From positions 1,302,001 to 1,366,000 of the forward strand of contig OZ244906.1 of assembly GCA_965221655.1 (NCBI GenBank): a stretch of 64,000 nucleotides of DNA, in the 5' to 3' direction. Positions 16,677 through 24,958 of this stretch are shown in pieces (positions within the stretch are counted from its first letter, which is position 1; each line of letters begins with the position of its first letter). The notes beneath the pieces are model-generated. The model saw nothing but the letters and a program-made list of their open reading frames with translations, searched no databases and was not told the origin of the DNA. A program made the position numbers and the translations under genes. The DNA is from Bin107 sp965221655 (GTDB lineage Bacteria > UBA8248).

Positions 16677-17657
16677 CTATACGCTCACTCCCATCGCCTT
16701 CTTCGCCGCGTCGACGACGTTGCCGGCGTTGGGCAGTACGAAGTCCTCGAGTCGCGGCTCAAAGGGAATCGGCGCGTCGAGGGCGGCCACGCGGCCGATG
16801 GGGGCGTCGAGGTAGTCGAAGGCTTCTTCCTGAATCGCCGCCGCGAGTTCGGAGCCCACCCCGCTCCTCAGGTGACCCTCCTCGACGATGACGCAGCGAT
16901 TCGTCTTGCGCACGGATTCAGTGAGCGTCGCCGTGTCGAGGGGTGCAATCGTCCTCGGGTCGACTACTTCCGCCTCGATTCCCTCCCGGGCGAGTTCCTC
17001 CGCCGCCGCCAGGCAGTTGTGCACCTGATACCCCACGCCGACCAGTGTGATGTCGCTTCCCTCGCGCTTCACGGCGGCCTGGCCGAAGGGGACGAGGTGC
17101 TCGCCCTCGGGCACGGGTCCCTTCGCCTTGTAGAGCATCTTGTGCTCCACGACGAGCACGGGGTTGTCGTCGCGAATCGCCGCGCACATCAAGCCCTTTG
17201 CGTCGGCGGGGTCGCTCGGCACGGCTACCCTTATGCCCGGTATCTGCATGAACCACGCCTCGAGGCACTGGCTGTGCGTGGGGCCGTACTGCACGCCACC
17301 CCCGCCCGGAGTACGCACGACGAGGGGCACGCTCAACTGCCCGCCCAGCATGTAGCGCAGCTTGGCCGCCTGGTTGATGAGCGGGTCCATCGCCAGCATG
17401 ATGAAATCCATGAACATGATCTCGACGATGGGGCGATAACCCGCCATGGCCGCTCCCACGCCCGCACCGACGATGCCCAGCTCGCTGATGGGCGTGTCGC
17501 GCACACGATCCTTGCCGAAGCGATCCGCCAGACCCTTGGTGACGCCGAAGACGTAGGCCAGCTCCACGTCCTCGCCCATGACGATGACGCGCTCGTCGCG
17601 CTCCATCTCTTCGTGATGGGCCTCGTTCAACGCATCCACAAAATTTATCTCTCGCAT
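16677..17657 (-). CDS. Thiamine-dependent dehydrogenase E1 component, beta subunit (pyruvate/acetoin type)
   Basis: This 326-residue transketolase-like beta subunit of a 2-oxoacid or acetoin dehydrogenase E1 contributes to the ThDP site at the alpha-beta interface. Markers are the GEDVELAYVFGVTKGL segment, FGKDRVRDTPISE, the PLVVRTPGGGG loop and the C-terminal transketolase domain with VDPRTIAPLD and EEGHLRSGVG. The start is ATG 17657, with GGAGG upstream. The alpha subunit gene lies 54 nt upstream on the same strand. No E2 or E3 gene is beside the pair, so the lipoyl partners must be encoded elsewhere. Pyruvate and acetoin cannot be distinguished here. Confidence 0.9.
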   Translation of the reverse strand: MREINFVDALNEAHHEEMERDERVIVMGEDVELAYVFGVTKGLADRFGKDRVRDTPISELGIVGAGVGAAMAGYRPIVEIMFMDFIMLAMDPLINQAAKLRYMLGGQLSVPLVVRTPGGGGVQYGPTHSQCLEAWFMQIPGIRVAVPSDPADAKGLMCAAIRDDNPVLVVEHKMLYKAKGPVPEGEHLVPFGQAAVKREGSDITLVGVGYQVHNCLAAAEELAREGIEAEVVDPRTIAPLDTATLTESVRKTNRCVIVEEGHLRSGVGSELAAAIQEEAFDYLDAPIGRVAALDAPIPFEPRLEDFVLPNAGNVVDAAKKAMGVSV

Positions 17658-17711
17658 GTCGCCCCTCCGGTATCTTCGCACGCGCGCACCCGCGCCGGGC
17701 GATGGTGATTT

Positions 17712-18701
17712 CTAGGCATATACGTCCTCAAGGGCCGATTCGAGCGAAGCGTCCGGACTTTGCTCGGCGAACGCGATGGCCGCCTCCAACTCTTCGTTCA
17801 CGGCGTCGAGGTGGCCCTGTTTCTTCGCCTCGCTCAAGCCCAGCATTTCTTCGGCAACGACGAGGGGGTCGCGCTTGCGCCACTCGTCCACCTCTTCCTT
17901 GGTGCGGTAGGGGCCGAACTGGGGGTCGCCGCGGGAGTGGCCGAAAAAGCGGTAGGTCTTCGCCTCGATGAGACTCGGCCCCCCTCCCTCGCGCGCCCGG
18001 CGCACGGCCTCGCCCGTCGCCTCGTAGACGGCCACCACGTCCATGCCGTCGACGGTAACCCCGGGGGCGTCGTAGCCCTGGGCGCGTACGCTGATGTCCC
18101 GAACGGCGGTCGAGCGCTCCACGTGGTAGCTCACCGCGTAGTGGTTGTTCTCGCAGAAGAACACGACGGGCAGCTTCCAGATGGCGCACAGGTTCATCGA
18201 CTCGTGAAAGCTCCCCTGGTTCGACGCGCCGTCCCCGAAGAAGACGACCGCCACGCGGCCTGCGCCCTCGAGCTGATAGGCCAGCCCCATCCCCGTGGCC
18301 ATCGGCATGTTGGCCCCCACGATGGAGTGCGCGCCGTAGTGGCCCTTCGAGATGTCGGCGATGTGCATCGACCCTCCGCGCGCCTTGCACAGCCCCGTTG
18401 ATTTGCCGAGAAGCTCCGCCATCATCTCGGGCATCCGCGTGCCCTTGGCGATGGAGTGCCCGTGGCCCCGGTGGGTGGTGAGAATGGCGTCGTCCTCGTT
18501 GAGTGCGGTGCACACGCCGACCGAGCAGGCTTCCTGCCCGATGCTCACGTGCACCGCCCCCTTCACGCGGCCCGCCATGAAGAACTCGTCGGTCTTCTCC
18601 TCGAACCGGCGAATCCGCAGCATGTTGCGGTACATCGCCTCCAGACTCTTTTTCGTCAGCTTCTTCGGTCTGGCCGAACCTCGCTTCGCCCTGGTGGACA
18701 T
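17712..18701 (-). CDS. Thiamine-dependent dehydrogenase E1 component, alpha subunit (pyruvate/acetoin type)
   Basis: This 329-residue E1 alpha subunit binds thiamine diphosphate and Mg through GDGASNQGSFHESMNL...CENNHYAVS (residues ~155-195), the classic GDG...NN motif. It also has the THRGHGHSIAKG segment and the FFGHSRGD phosphorylation-loop-like region. Paired with the beta subunit downstream it would decarboxylate pyruvate, acetoin or a related 2-oxo substrate. The start is ATG 18701, with a GGGAGG ribosome site. The N-terminus is Lys/Arg rich without a signal peptide. Confidence 0.91.
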   Translation of the reverse strand: MSTRAKRGSARPKKLTKKSLEAMYRNMLRIRRFEEKTDEFFMAGRVKGAVHVSIGQEACSVGVCTALNEDDAILTTHRGHGHSIAKGTRMPEMMAELLGKSTGLCKARGGSMHIADISKGHYGAHSIVGANMPMATGMGLAYQLEGAGRVAVVFFGDGASNQGSFHESMNLCAIWKLPVVFFCENNHYAVSYHVERSTAVRDISVRAQGYDAPGVTVDGMDVVAVYEATGEAVRRAREGGGPSLIEAKTYRFFGHSRGDPQFGPYRTKEEVDEWRKRDPLVVAEEMLGLSEAKKQGHLDAVNEELEAAIAFAEQSPDASLESALEDVYA

Positions 18702-18802
18702 GGCGCCTCCCTTCCCGCGACGTTCTCGGGATGCCGCCCCCGAAATCGCATGAGAACAAGATTTTTCAGGCCTTCATGAGTACCACACGCGGCCATGCCG
18801 AT

Positions 18803-19492
18803 TCAATCGACGGCGGGGCGCTTCGGCCCCACGGCATAGCGCAGGAACAGTTCGTCCTCCACTCGCCGAACCTCCTCGAGCCGAAGCCCCAGAAACGCGC
18901 CCGAGCGAAAACCCGCCCCGTCCATCAGCGTGGGCGCCGCCTTCCCCCCGGCCAGCCAGGGCGTGAGCGTAACGTGCATCTCATCCAAACAGCCCGCGAA
19001 CTCCCACGTCAGCGCGCCGCCGCCCTCGAGCAGCACGCTCCCGACGCCCGCCTCGCACAGATGCCCCAGCACCTGGGGCGCGAGCCGCTCCCCCTCGTCC
19101 AGGACGAAGACGCGCGCACCTGCGGCCTGGGCTGCTGCCAGCCGGGCCGCACCCCCGGGCGGAGCGAAGACGAAGCGCTCGGTTTCTTTCGCCCGAAACC
19201 AGGGCAGGTCTTCGGGAAAAGAACCGCTTTGGGTGATCAACCCGTTCGCCGGATGCGGCGGCAAACCCTTCGCGCGGCGCTCTGCGACGAGAGATTGCTC
19301 CCGCACGAGGGCGGGTATGCGCGCGGTGCGCAGGGTCTCTCCCCCCCATATCACCACGTCCGCACGGGCGCGCAAGCGATCCATCTCCAGACGATCCGCG
19401 CGCGAGCCCAGGGAGAACTCCGCGCGGTCGTAACCCGCTATCTTCCCGTCGAGCGTCATCGCCAGATTCGCGTATACGAAAGGTCTCTCCAT
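18803..19492 (-). CDS. RibD C-terminal domain (DHFR-like) reductase
   Basis: This 229-residue protein consists of a single RibD-C/dihydrofolate reductase-like domain. It opens VYANLAMTLDGKIA, where the conserved Ala, Met, Asp and Gly of the family sit. GGETLRTARIPAL is the NADPH-binding segment. SVLLEGGGALTWEF with the following CLDEMHVTLTPWLAGG is the typical C-terminal signature. In riboflavin synthesis this domain reduces the ribosyl chain of a pyrimidine. Without the deaminase half and away from other rib genes it may be a dedicated reductase of another pterin- or pyrimidine-like substrate. Confidence 0.85.
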   Translation of the reverse strand: MERPFVYANLAMTLDGKIAGYDRAEFSLGSRADRLEMDRLRARADVVIWGGETLRTARIPALVREQSLVAERRAKGLPPHPANGLITQSGSFPEDLPWFRAKETERFVFAPPGGAARLAAAQAAGARVFVLDEGERLAPQVLGHLCEAGVGSVLLEGGGALTWEFAGCLDEMHVTLTPWLAGGKAAPTLMDGAGFRSGAFLGLRLEEVRRVEDELFLRYAVGPKRPAVD

Positions 19493-19597
19493 TCCCGTTT
19501 CCCGCGATGGTGGTTGTCGCCCGCCCGCCCGAAGCAGTAAAGTTACCTCCGTCCTCTTGAACGTGGGCGTTCATTCAGACAAAGGAGACGGACCGCC

Positions 19598-20248
19598 ATG
19601 GGTGAATTCGACCAAAGAGTAGACTTGCCCGCTCTCGACCTGCAAAAGCTCAACATCGGCCCCTACAGCAACAACGTGTACGTCCTCACGTGCAAGGCGA
19701 CGAAAGAGTGCGTCATCATCGACACGTCCCATGCGGCCGAGCCGATTCTCGCCGCCTGCGAGGGCGCAACGCCCAAATACATTTTACAGACCCATTGCCA
19801 TGCAGACCACATCGACGCACTCGACGAGGTGCGCAGCCGCACGGGCGCGCCCCTGGGCCAACACGCCCGGGACGCCGAGGAATTCGGCATCCACCCCGAC
19901 TTCACCATCGAGGACGGGCAGGAGGTTCGCTTCGGCGAAATTGCGCTCCGCGCCATCCACGCACCGGGCCACTGCAAGGGCATGTTGATGTTCCACTACC
20001 CGGGCCACTGCGTGTGCGGGGACACCATTTTCCCCGGAGGTCCGGGAAAGACCTGGAACCACCAGCAGCTTCTCACCCTCATCGACACCATCAAGACCAA
20101 GGTCTTCACCCTCCCGGAGGAGACTACCCTCTACCCCGGACACGGGGCGAACAGCACCGTCGCGCAGAGCAAGGCGGAATTCGCCGGATTCGAGGCGGCG
20201 GGCAGGCCGCGGCCCGAGGAATTCGGCGACGTCACCTGGGCCGGCTAA
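19598..20248 (+). CDS. Metallo-beta-lactamase fold hydrolase
   Basis: This 216-residue MBL-fold protein has the metal ligands of a glyoxalase II-like hydrolase: THCHADH (HxHxDH), a histidine in APGHCKG and an aspartate in CGDTIF, with the final histidine in YPGHG. The order and spacing fit thioester hydrolases acting on glutathione or other thiol adducts. The start is ATG 19598, behind AAAGGAG. It is the first gene of a plus-strand run and is followed at 17 nt by a VOC protein; an MBL/VOC pair recalls a glyoxalase II/I arrangement, but that is inference. Confidence 0.88.
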   Translation: MGEFDQRVDLPALDLQKLNIGPYSNNVYVLTCKATKECVIIDTSHAAEPILAACEGATPKYILQTHCHADHIDALDEVRSRTGAPLGQHARDAEEFGIHPDFTIEDGQEVRFGEIALRAIHAPGHCKGMLMFHYPGHCVCGDTIFPGGPGKTWNHQQLLTLIDTIKTKVFTLPEETTLYPGHGANSTVAQSKAEFAGFEAAGRPRPEEFGDVTWAG

Positions 20249-20264
20249 GACGAAGGAGCACGCA

Positions 20265-20657
20265 ATGGGTTCAACAGGCATCGCATTCGATCACGTGCAC
20301 ATCATCAGCCGCGCACCGGAGGCGTGCGTGGAGTGGTTCGTAGAAAACCTGGGCGGCGAGCGCGGCACAGGAGCCGAATACAGGGGTGCGCCGCAGATTC
20401 CCGTCCAGTTCGGGGGCGTAACCGTCATCGTTCGCGGCGAGAGAACGGGCGAGAGCGCGGGCGAGAAAAATGGCCTTGAGTGGGGGACGGACCACTTCGC
20501 CTTCCGCGTCGACGGCGATTTTCTCGCCTTCTGCGACGACCTCAAGAGCAAAGGCGTCAAGTTCACCGTCGAACCCACGCAGTTCAACCCGAATACGCAA
20601 ATCGCCTTCATCGAGGCGCCCGATGGCGTCAGCATCGAGTTGCTGCAAAGGACGTGA
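20265..20657 (+). CDS. VOC family protein
   Basis: This 130-residue vicinal oxygen chelate protein has an N-terminal metal histidine (IAFDHVHIIS), a second module beginning WGTDHFAFRVDG, and IEAPDGVSIELLQ at the C-terminus with the metal glutamate. AAGGAG lies 8 nt before ATG 20265. It follows the MBL hydrolase closely, and the downstream peroxidase gene probably starts 38 nt after its stop, so the three may be one transcript. Unlike glyoxalase I it is short and single; the substrate is unknown. Confidence 0.83.
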   Translation: MGSTGIAFDHVHIISRAPEACVEWFVENLGGERGTGAEYRGAPQIPVQFGGVTVIVRGERTGESAGEKNGLEWGTDHFAFRVDGDFLAFCDDLKSKGVKFTVEPTQFNPNTQIAFIEAPDGVSIELLQRT

Positions 20658-20694
20658 GCGGGGTGCGCGCCGCCTCCGGCATCGCCTCGCTCTC

Positions 20695-21738
20695 GTGGGC
20701 GGGAGCGCGCGTCTTGCGTTCCTTTGCCTGGCGATGTTGGGGGTCGCGTGGGCGGCAGCCTCCCCCGCGCATGGTGCGGAGACCCCGTTGCCGCAGGCGC
20801 CCCCCCTGGGTCTCGACGACGTTCCCGTGCCCGAGAACAACCCCACGACGCGCGCCAAGGTGGAACTCGGCAAGCGGCTCTTCTTCGAGACGCGCATCTC
20901 GGGCGACGGCAAGGTATCCTGCGCTACGTGCCACGTGCCGAAGCGGGGTTTCTCGAACGCGCGTCAGTACGGAGCGGGGTTCGGGGGCAGGCTCACGCTC
21001 ACGAACGTGCCCACGCTCATCAACGCCGCCTACAGCGAGTTTCTCTTCTGGGACGGACGCGCGCGCAGCCTCGAGGAGCAGGCGAAAGGGCCCATTCTCC
21101 ACCCGAGCGAGATGGCGTCGAGCGAGGCGAAAATTGCCGAGACGCTCCAGGCGATTCCCGAATACCGCGCACGCTTCGCCAAGGCGTTCGGGAGCCCGGG
21201 CGTGAGCCTCGAGCGCGTCGTCCAGGCCATCGCCGCTTTTGAGCGCACACTGATTTCGGGAAACTCGCGCTTCGACCGCTGGAAGTACGGGGGAGATGCA
21301 TCTGCGATGTCCGCGCGCGAGATTCGGGGGTTTGGGGTCTTTACATCCAGCGGAAATTGTGTGAAATGCCACCTGGTGGATGAGTTCAGCGCGCCGTTCA
21401 CGGACGATGCGTTTCACAACGTCGGCATCGGCATGGACAAGAGACCTCTCCAGACGGGACGTGAGAAGGTTACCGGCCGGGTGCGGGATCGGGGCAAATT
21501 CAAGACACCCACCCTGCGCCACGTCACCCAGACGGCTCCCTACATGCACGACGGCCGCTTCGCCACGCTGTCCGAAGTGGTGGATTTCTACGACAAGGGC
21601 GGACATCCCAATCCACATCTCGACCCCGACATGAAACCCCTGAATCTCACGAAGGCGGAAAAAGAAGACCTCCTCGCCTTCATGGGCGCATTGGTGGGCG
21701 ACCTGCCCGAAGTCGAGGCTCCCGAGCTGCCGCGATGA
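20695..21738 (+). CDS. Di-haem cytochrome c peroxidase / MauG family protein
   Basis: This ~347-residue periplasmic protein starts with a signal peptide (LAFLCLAMLGVAWAAASPAHGA then cut). It has two haem-binding motifs, CATCH and CVKCH, about 150 residues apart, and the family segments VELGKRLFFETRISGDG, NVPTLINAAYSEFLFWDGRA and APYMHDGRF. The family contains CcpA, which reduces H2O2, and MauG, which oxidises protein side chains to build cofactors. The start is uncertain: GTG 20695 gives a sensible signal peptide but has no clear ribosome site. The stop overlaps the next ATG by 4 nt, and four redox genes follow each other with such overlaps. Confidence 0.92.
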   Translation: MGGSARLAFLCLAMLGVAWAAASPAHGAETPLPQAPPLGLDDVPVPENNPTTRAKVELGKRLFFETRISGDGKVSCATCHVPKRGFSNARQYGAGFGGRLTLTNVPTLINAAYSEFLFWDGRARSLEEQAKGPILHPSEMASSEAKIAETLQAIPEYRARFAKAFGSPGVSLERVVQAIAAFERTLISGNSRFDRWKYGGDASAMSAREIRGFGVFTSSGNCVKCHLVDEFSAPFTDDAFHNVGIGMDKRPLQTGREKVTGRVRDRGKFKTPTLRHVTQTAPYMHDGRFATLSEVVDFYDKGGHPNPHLDPDMKPLNLTKAEKEDLLAFMGALVGDLPEVEAPELPR

Positions 21739-22511
21739 AAAAAACGCCGCCACCTTCCGCACCGCCGCACCCGGGCGCATCCCGGCCCGGGCCGAGGTGC
21801 GCCGCGGCGCTTCTCGTCCTTGCGTTTGCGGGCATCTTGGGCTTCGCACCCCCCGCAGCCCGGGGCGCAGAGACTCTCATTGAGCAGGGCAAGGCCCTTT
21901 TTGAGAAAAACGGCTGCGCAAGTTGCCACGCCCGCACCGGACCCGAGGCCAGGATACCCGTCCCCGAGCGGAACCGCATAAAGGGTCCAGCACTCTGGTA
22001 CGCGGGCAGCAAGTTCAAGCCCGGTTTTTTGGCGGGCTGGATCGAAAACCCCCAACCCTTTCGGGGCGTGGTCTTCGGGACCATGAAGCGGGGGAAATAC
22101 CCCCACCCCGCCCTGCCGGGGGAGGAAGCAAACAAGGTGGCCGCCTATCTGGAGAGCCTCACCGACCCCGAGATGCCCACGGGCATGGTTCCCGCGTGGA
22201 AGAAAATTCCCAGGCGGGTGCTTCGGCGGGCGCGCATTTTGTTTCAGAAAAAACAACCCTGCTACTCCTGCCACATGGTCTCGATACGAAAGACCGTCTA
22301 CCGCACCAGGATCGAGGTGGGCGGCTACAGCGCGCCGCACTTTCGGGCGGCGGGGCGGAGGCTGAATCCCGATTTCATCGTGGCCTTTCTGCGCAAGCCG
22401 CACCGCTACAACCCCAACGGCAGAATGCCCGTCTATGGGGACAAGGCGTTCACGAGGCTGGGTGCGGAGGATTTCGTCGCCCTCGCCGCCTACATAGCGA
22501 GTTTCAAGTGA
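21735..22511 (+). CDS. Exported di-haem cytochrome c
   Basis: This 258-residue protein has a Pro-rich N-terminus followed by a signal-peptide-like hydrophobic stretch (AALLVLAFAGILGFAPPAA). Two haem c motifs, CASCH and CYSCH, are separated by about 120 residues, each with the usual cytochrome c surroundings and downstream Met candidates (for example GRMPVYGD near the C-terminus). ATG 21735 overlaps the peroxidase stop by ATGA. It probably passes electrons in the periplasm between the neighbouring haem proteins and the respiratory chain. The exact partner is unknown. Confidence 0.88.
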   Translation: MKKTPPPSAPPHPGASRPGPRCAAALLVLAFAGILGFAPPAARGAETLIEQGKALFEKNGCASCHARTGPEARIPVPERNRIKGPALWYAGSKFKPGFLAGWIENPQPFRGVVFGTMKRGKYPHPALPGEEANKVAAYLESLTDPEMPTGMVPAWKKIPRRVLRRARILFQKKQPCYSCHMVSIRKTVYRTRIEVGGYSAPHFRAAGRRLNPDFIVAFLRKPHRYNPNGRMPVYGDKAFTRLGAEDFVALAAYIASFK

Positions 22512-22933
22512 GACGCTCCTTCCGCCTGCTTGGCGCAAGCCTCCTGCTCGCCCTCCTCGCGGGTGCGCCCGCCCAAGCGAACGAGCCCGCGGTGAGTGCC
22601 GAGGAGAACTTTCGCTGGCACTGCATCCAGTGCCACGGCCCGAAGGGAGACGGCAAAGGGGTGAACAACACCCCAAAGCTGCCCGTGAGCCCCCGCAACC
22701 TCACGGACGGCAAGGACATGTCGCGCTTCTCGGACGAGGACATGATGCGCACCATCACGCACGGGGGGGCGGCGAGCGACCTCTCCCCCATCATGCCGCC
22801 GTGGGGCAACGTGCTGAGCGGGCGCGAGATTCGCGACCTGGTAGCCCTCGTCCGCAAACTGTGCAAATGTCGTTTCGACCCGAAGGAGAAGGCGGCCCTC
22901 CTCAAACAGGAAGGCAGGCAGACGGCTCCATGA
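22508..22933 (+). CDS. Exported mono-haem cytochrome c
   Basis: This 141-residue small cytochrome c begins with a signal peptide (LLGASLLLALLAGAPAQA then cut). It has a single CIQCH haem motif followed by GPKGDGKG and a distal methionine in IMPPWGNVLS, the pattern of cytochrome cbb3-III/c-class I domains. The start is GTG 22508, which overlaps the stop of the previous gene as GTGA, and its own stop overlaps the next ATG. A pair of extra cysteines (KLCKCRF) near the C-terminus is unusual for the class. Confidence 0.88.
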   Translation: MRRSFRLLGASLLLALLAGAPAQANEPAVSAEENFRWHCIQCHGPKGDGKGVNNTPKLPVSPRNLTDGKDMSRFSDEDMMRTITHGGAASDLSPIMPPWGNVLSGREIRDLVALVRKLCKCRFDPKEKAALLKQEGRQTAP

Positions 22934-23898
22934 CGCGCACGGCGACGACTCTCCTCATCCTTTTTCTGCTCGCCCTGCCCGTGCGCGCACTCTCTGCGGG
23001 CGAGACGATTCTGGTGACGAACACGCGCGAGGGCACCATCAGCGTCATCGCGCGTGCATCCCACGAGGTGGTCGAGACGATTCCCGCGGGCCGCAAACCG
23101 AACCGCCTCGCTCTCGCCCCCGATGGGCGCCACGCCTACGTCGTCAACGACGGCAAGTCGCACGTGCGCGTCCTCGACGTACGGACGCGCAAGTTCGTCC
23201 GCCGCGTGCGCGCGGGCCGCGACCCCTACAACCTGACGTTCTCCCCAGACGGACGCCACGCCTACTTCGTGAACACCTATTCGGACAACCTCACGATTCT
23301 CGACGTGGCGCGCCGCAAAATCGTCGGCCTCATCAGGCACGGGGGAAACAACCCGGTGAACGTCAAGCTCAGCCCCGACGGCCGCCGCGCTTTCGTCGCC
23401 AACGAGTTGAGCGAGGACGTCTCCGTGGTCGACCTCGAGACCCGAAAGCCGATCGCACAGATCGAGGCGGGCCACTACATCGAGGGCATCGACGTCACGC
23501 GCGACGGCAAGTGGCTCTACGTCATGAACGGGGAACGGCATTCCTACGGCGTGGTGGACCTGAACACGCTCGAGATAACGCAAACCGTCAAACTCTCCGG
23601 CGAGCCGCACGACGCCCTCATCACGCCCGGGGGAGAATTCCTCTACGTCACCCTTCCCCACCGCAACAGCGTGGCAGTGTTCTCCCTCCCCGAACAAAGG
23701 CGCGTCGCCCTGGTAAAGCAGGGAATCCGCCCCGACCTCATCGCGTTCACGCCCGACGGCGCACTCGCCTACGTGACGAACCGCGACTCACGCGAGGTGT
23801 TCGTCATGGACGCCAGAACACACCGCAACCTCCGCAGAATCCGGGTGGGCCGCGGCCCGCACGGGGTGCTCGTCGTTCCGCCGCCGCCGGCAAACTGA
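22930..23898 (+). CDS. YVTN-repeat beta-propeller protein, exported
   Basis: This 322-residue protein has a signal peptide (TLLILFLLALPVRALSAGE) and about seven YVTN-type repeats of ~42 residues, recognisable by recurrent (L/F)-x-PDGRHAYV-V-N and VVDL-T motifs. It folds as a single beta-propeller in the periplasm or at the cell surface. Such propellers occur as non-catalytic scaffolds and as heavy subunits of quinoprotein amine dehydrogenases. The ATG at 22930 overlaps the cytochrome stop by ATGA, so it is made together with the MauG-like peroxidase and two cytochromes c. No catalytic small subunit is visible. Confidence 0.88.
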   Translation: MTRTATTLLILFLLALPVRALSAGETILVTNTREGTISVIARASHEVVETIPAGRKPNRLALAPDGRHAYVVNDGKSHVRVLDVRTRKFVRRVRAGRDPYNLTFSPDGRHAYFVNTYSDNLTILDVARRKIVGLIRHGGNNPVNVKLSPDGRRAFVANELSEDVSVVDLETRKPIAQIEAGHYIEGIDVTRDGKWLYVMNGERHSYGVVDLNTLEITQTVKLSGEPHDALITPGGEFLYVTLPHRNSVAVFSLPEQRRVALVKQGIRPDLIAFTPDGALAYVTNRDSREVFVMDARTHRNLRRIRVGRGPHGVLVVPPPPAN

Positions 23899-24044
23899 AT
23901 CGCCCGGAGGTCTTTCGCGCTGTAACCAGGAGGCTTCCGTCCGCACCGGACGAACGCCGCGCGACGCGCACCGGGAGGGCGACGCCCTAAGGGCCATGCA
24001 TCTTCCGCCCTACCCCCGCGCCAGCGGACGCGGGGTTGCCCGCA

Positions 24045-24920
24045 CTACATTCCCTTGCCGGCCGCGCAGCGAAAACCAATTTTGTTGTTACGATATCCGG
24101 GAAGACGATGGTAGCGGTTATGGGTCGTGGCCCAGGCGATGGGACTCCCCCAGGAAGCGCCGCGCACGACGCGCGTCTTGCCCTTCGCCGGGCCGTGCGG
24201 ATCGCGTTCGGCCATGTTGCGGTAGGCGCCGGCTCGATATGAATCGGCCACCCACTCCCAGAGGTTGCCCGCCATGTCGAGTGCGCCGAAGGGGCTCGCG
24301 CCCCGGGGAAAGCTGCCCACGGGCGCCACGGCGGGAAATCCGTCCTTGCTTCCTTTGAGGTTGGCTCTGAGGACGTCGTTTTGCTTGCCCCAGGGGTAGC
24401 GCCTGCCGTCCCCGCCTCTGGCAGCGCGCTCCCACTCCGCCTCGGTGGGCAGACGCCTGCCCGCCCACCGGCAGTAATCCTCCGCGTCGGACCAACTCAC
24501 GTGGGAGACGGGCTGGGTGGGGAGGCTCCTCCAGTCCGAGCCGGGACCCTCGGGCCGGCGCCAGTTCGCACCCCTGGTCTTTCGCCAGCCGCCCTTGCCC
24601 TTTCTCAGAGAAGCGTCCCACGTCCAGGACCACTTGCGCTTCTCGGCGGTCGTCCGGTAGCCGGTTTGGGCGGCGAAACGCGCGAAGCGTTCCGCCGTCG
24701 CCTCGGTTTGGTCGATCCAGAAAGCGGAGACGAAAACCCTTCGGGGCGGGCGCTCGTCCTTGTCGCCGCGCTTGCTGCCCATGACGAACCACCCGGCGGG
24801 AACGTGCACCAGCGTGGCGCCGTCGAAACCGGAGACCATCGTCCGCCCCTCCTGTGCGCGGGCGGGCGTGAGGAGCAGCCCGCAGAAAAGCAGCACAAAG
24901 ACGATGGTTCTCGCGTGCAT
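24045..24920 (-). CDS. Exported SUMF1/FGE-sulfatase domain protein
   Basis: This 291-residue protein has a signal peptide (VFVLLFCGLLLTPARA) and one formylglycine-generating-enzyme-like domain. Markers are PAGWFVMGS, FWIDQTEAT, PVSHVSWSDAEDYCRWAG, LPTEAEWERAARGG, GNLWEWVAD and the C-terminal GFRCA. The copper-binding cysteine pair of true FGE, expected in the TTHNRYHRLPGYRN stretch, is absent. It is therefore probably not a sulfatase activator and belongs to the wider C-type-lectin-like SUMF1 family. The start is ATG 24920, behind GAGGAGG. It is convergent with the cytochrome operon, so a functional link is only suggestive. Confidence 0.87.
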   Translation of the reverse strand: MHARTIVFVLLFCGLLLTPARAQEGRTMVSGFDGATLVHVPAGWFVMGSKRGDKDERPPRRVFVSAFWIDQTEATAERFARFAAQTGYRTTAEKRKWSWTWDASLRKGKGGWRKTRGANWRRPEGPGSDWRSLPTQPVSHVSWSDAEDYCRWAGRRLPTEAEWERAARGGDGRRYPWGKQNDVLRANLKGSKDGFPAVAPVGSFPRGASPFGALDMAGNLWEWVADSYRAGAYRNMAERDPHGPAKGKTRVVRGASWGSPIAWATTHNRYHRLPGYRNNKIGFRCAAGKGM

Positions 24921-24958
24921 GGGGCCTCCTCGCAGCGGTCTCGGATAAGGGGGCGCGT

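Noticed and set aside
24045..24920. Formylglycine-generating sulfatase activator
   Set aside because: The catalytic cysteine pair is missing and no sulfatase gene is nearby.
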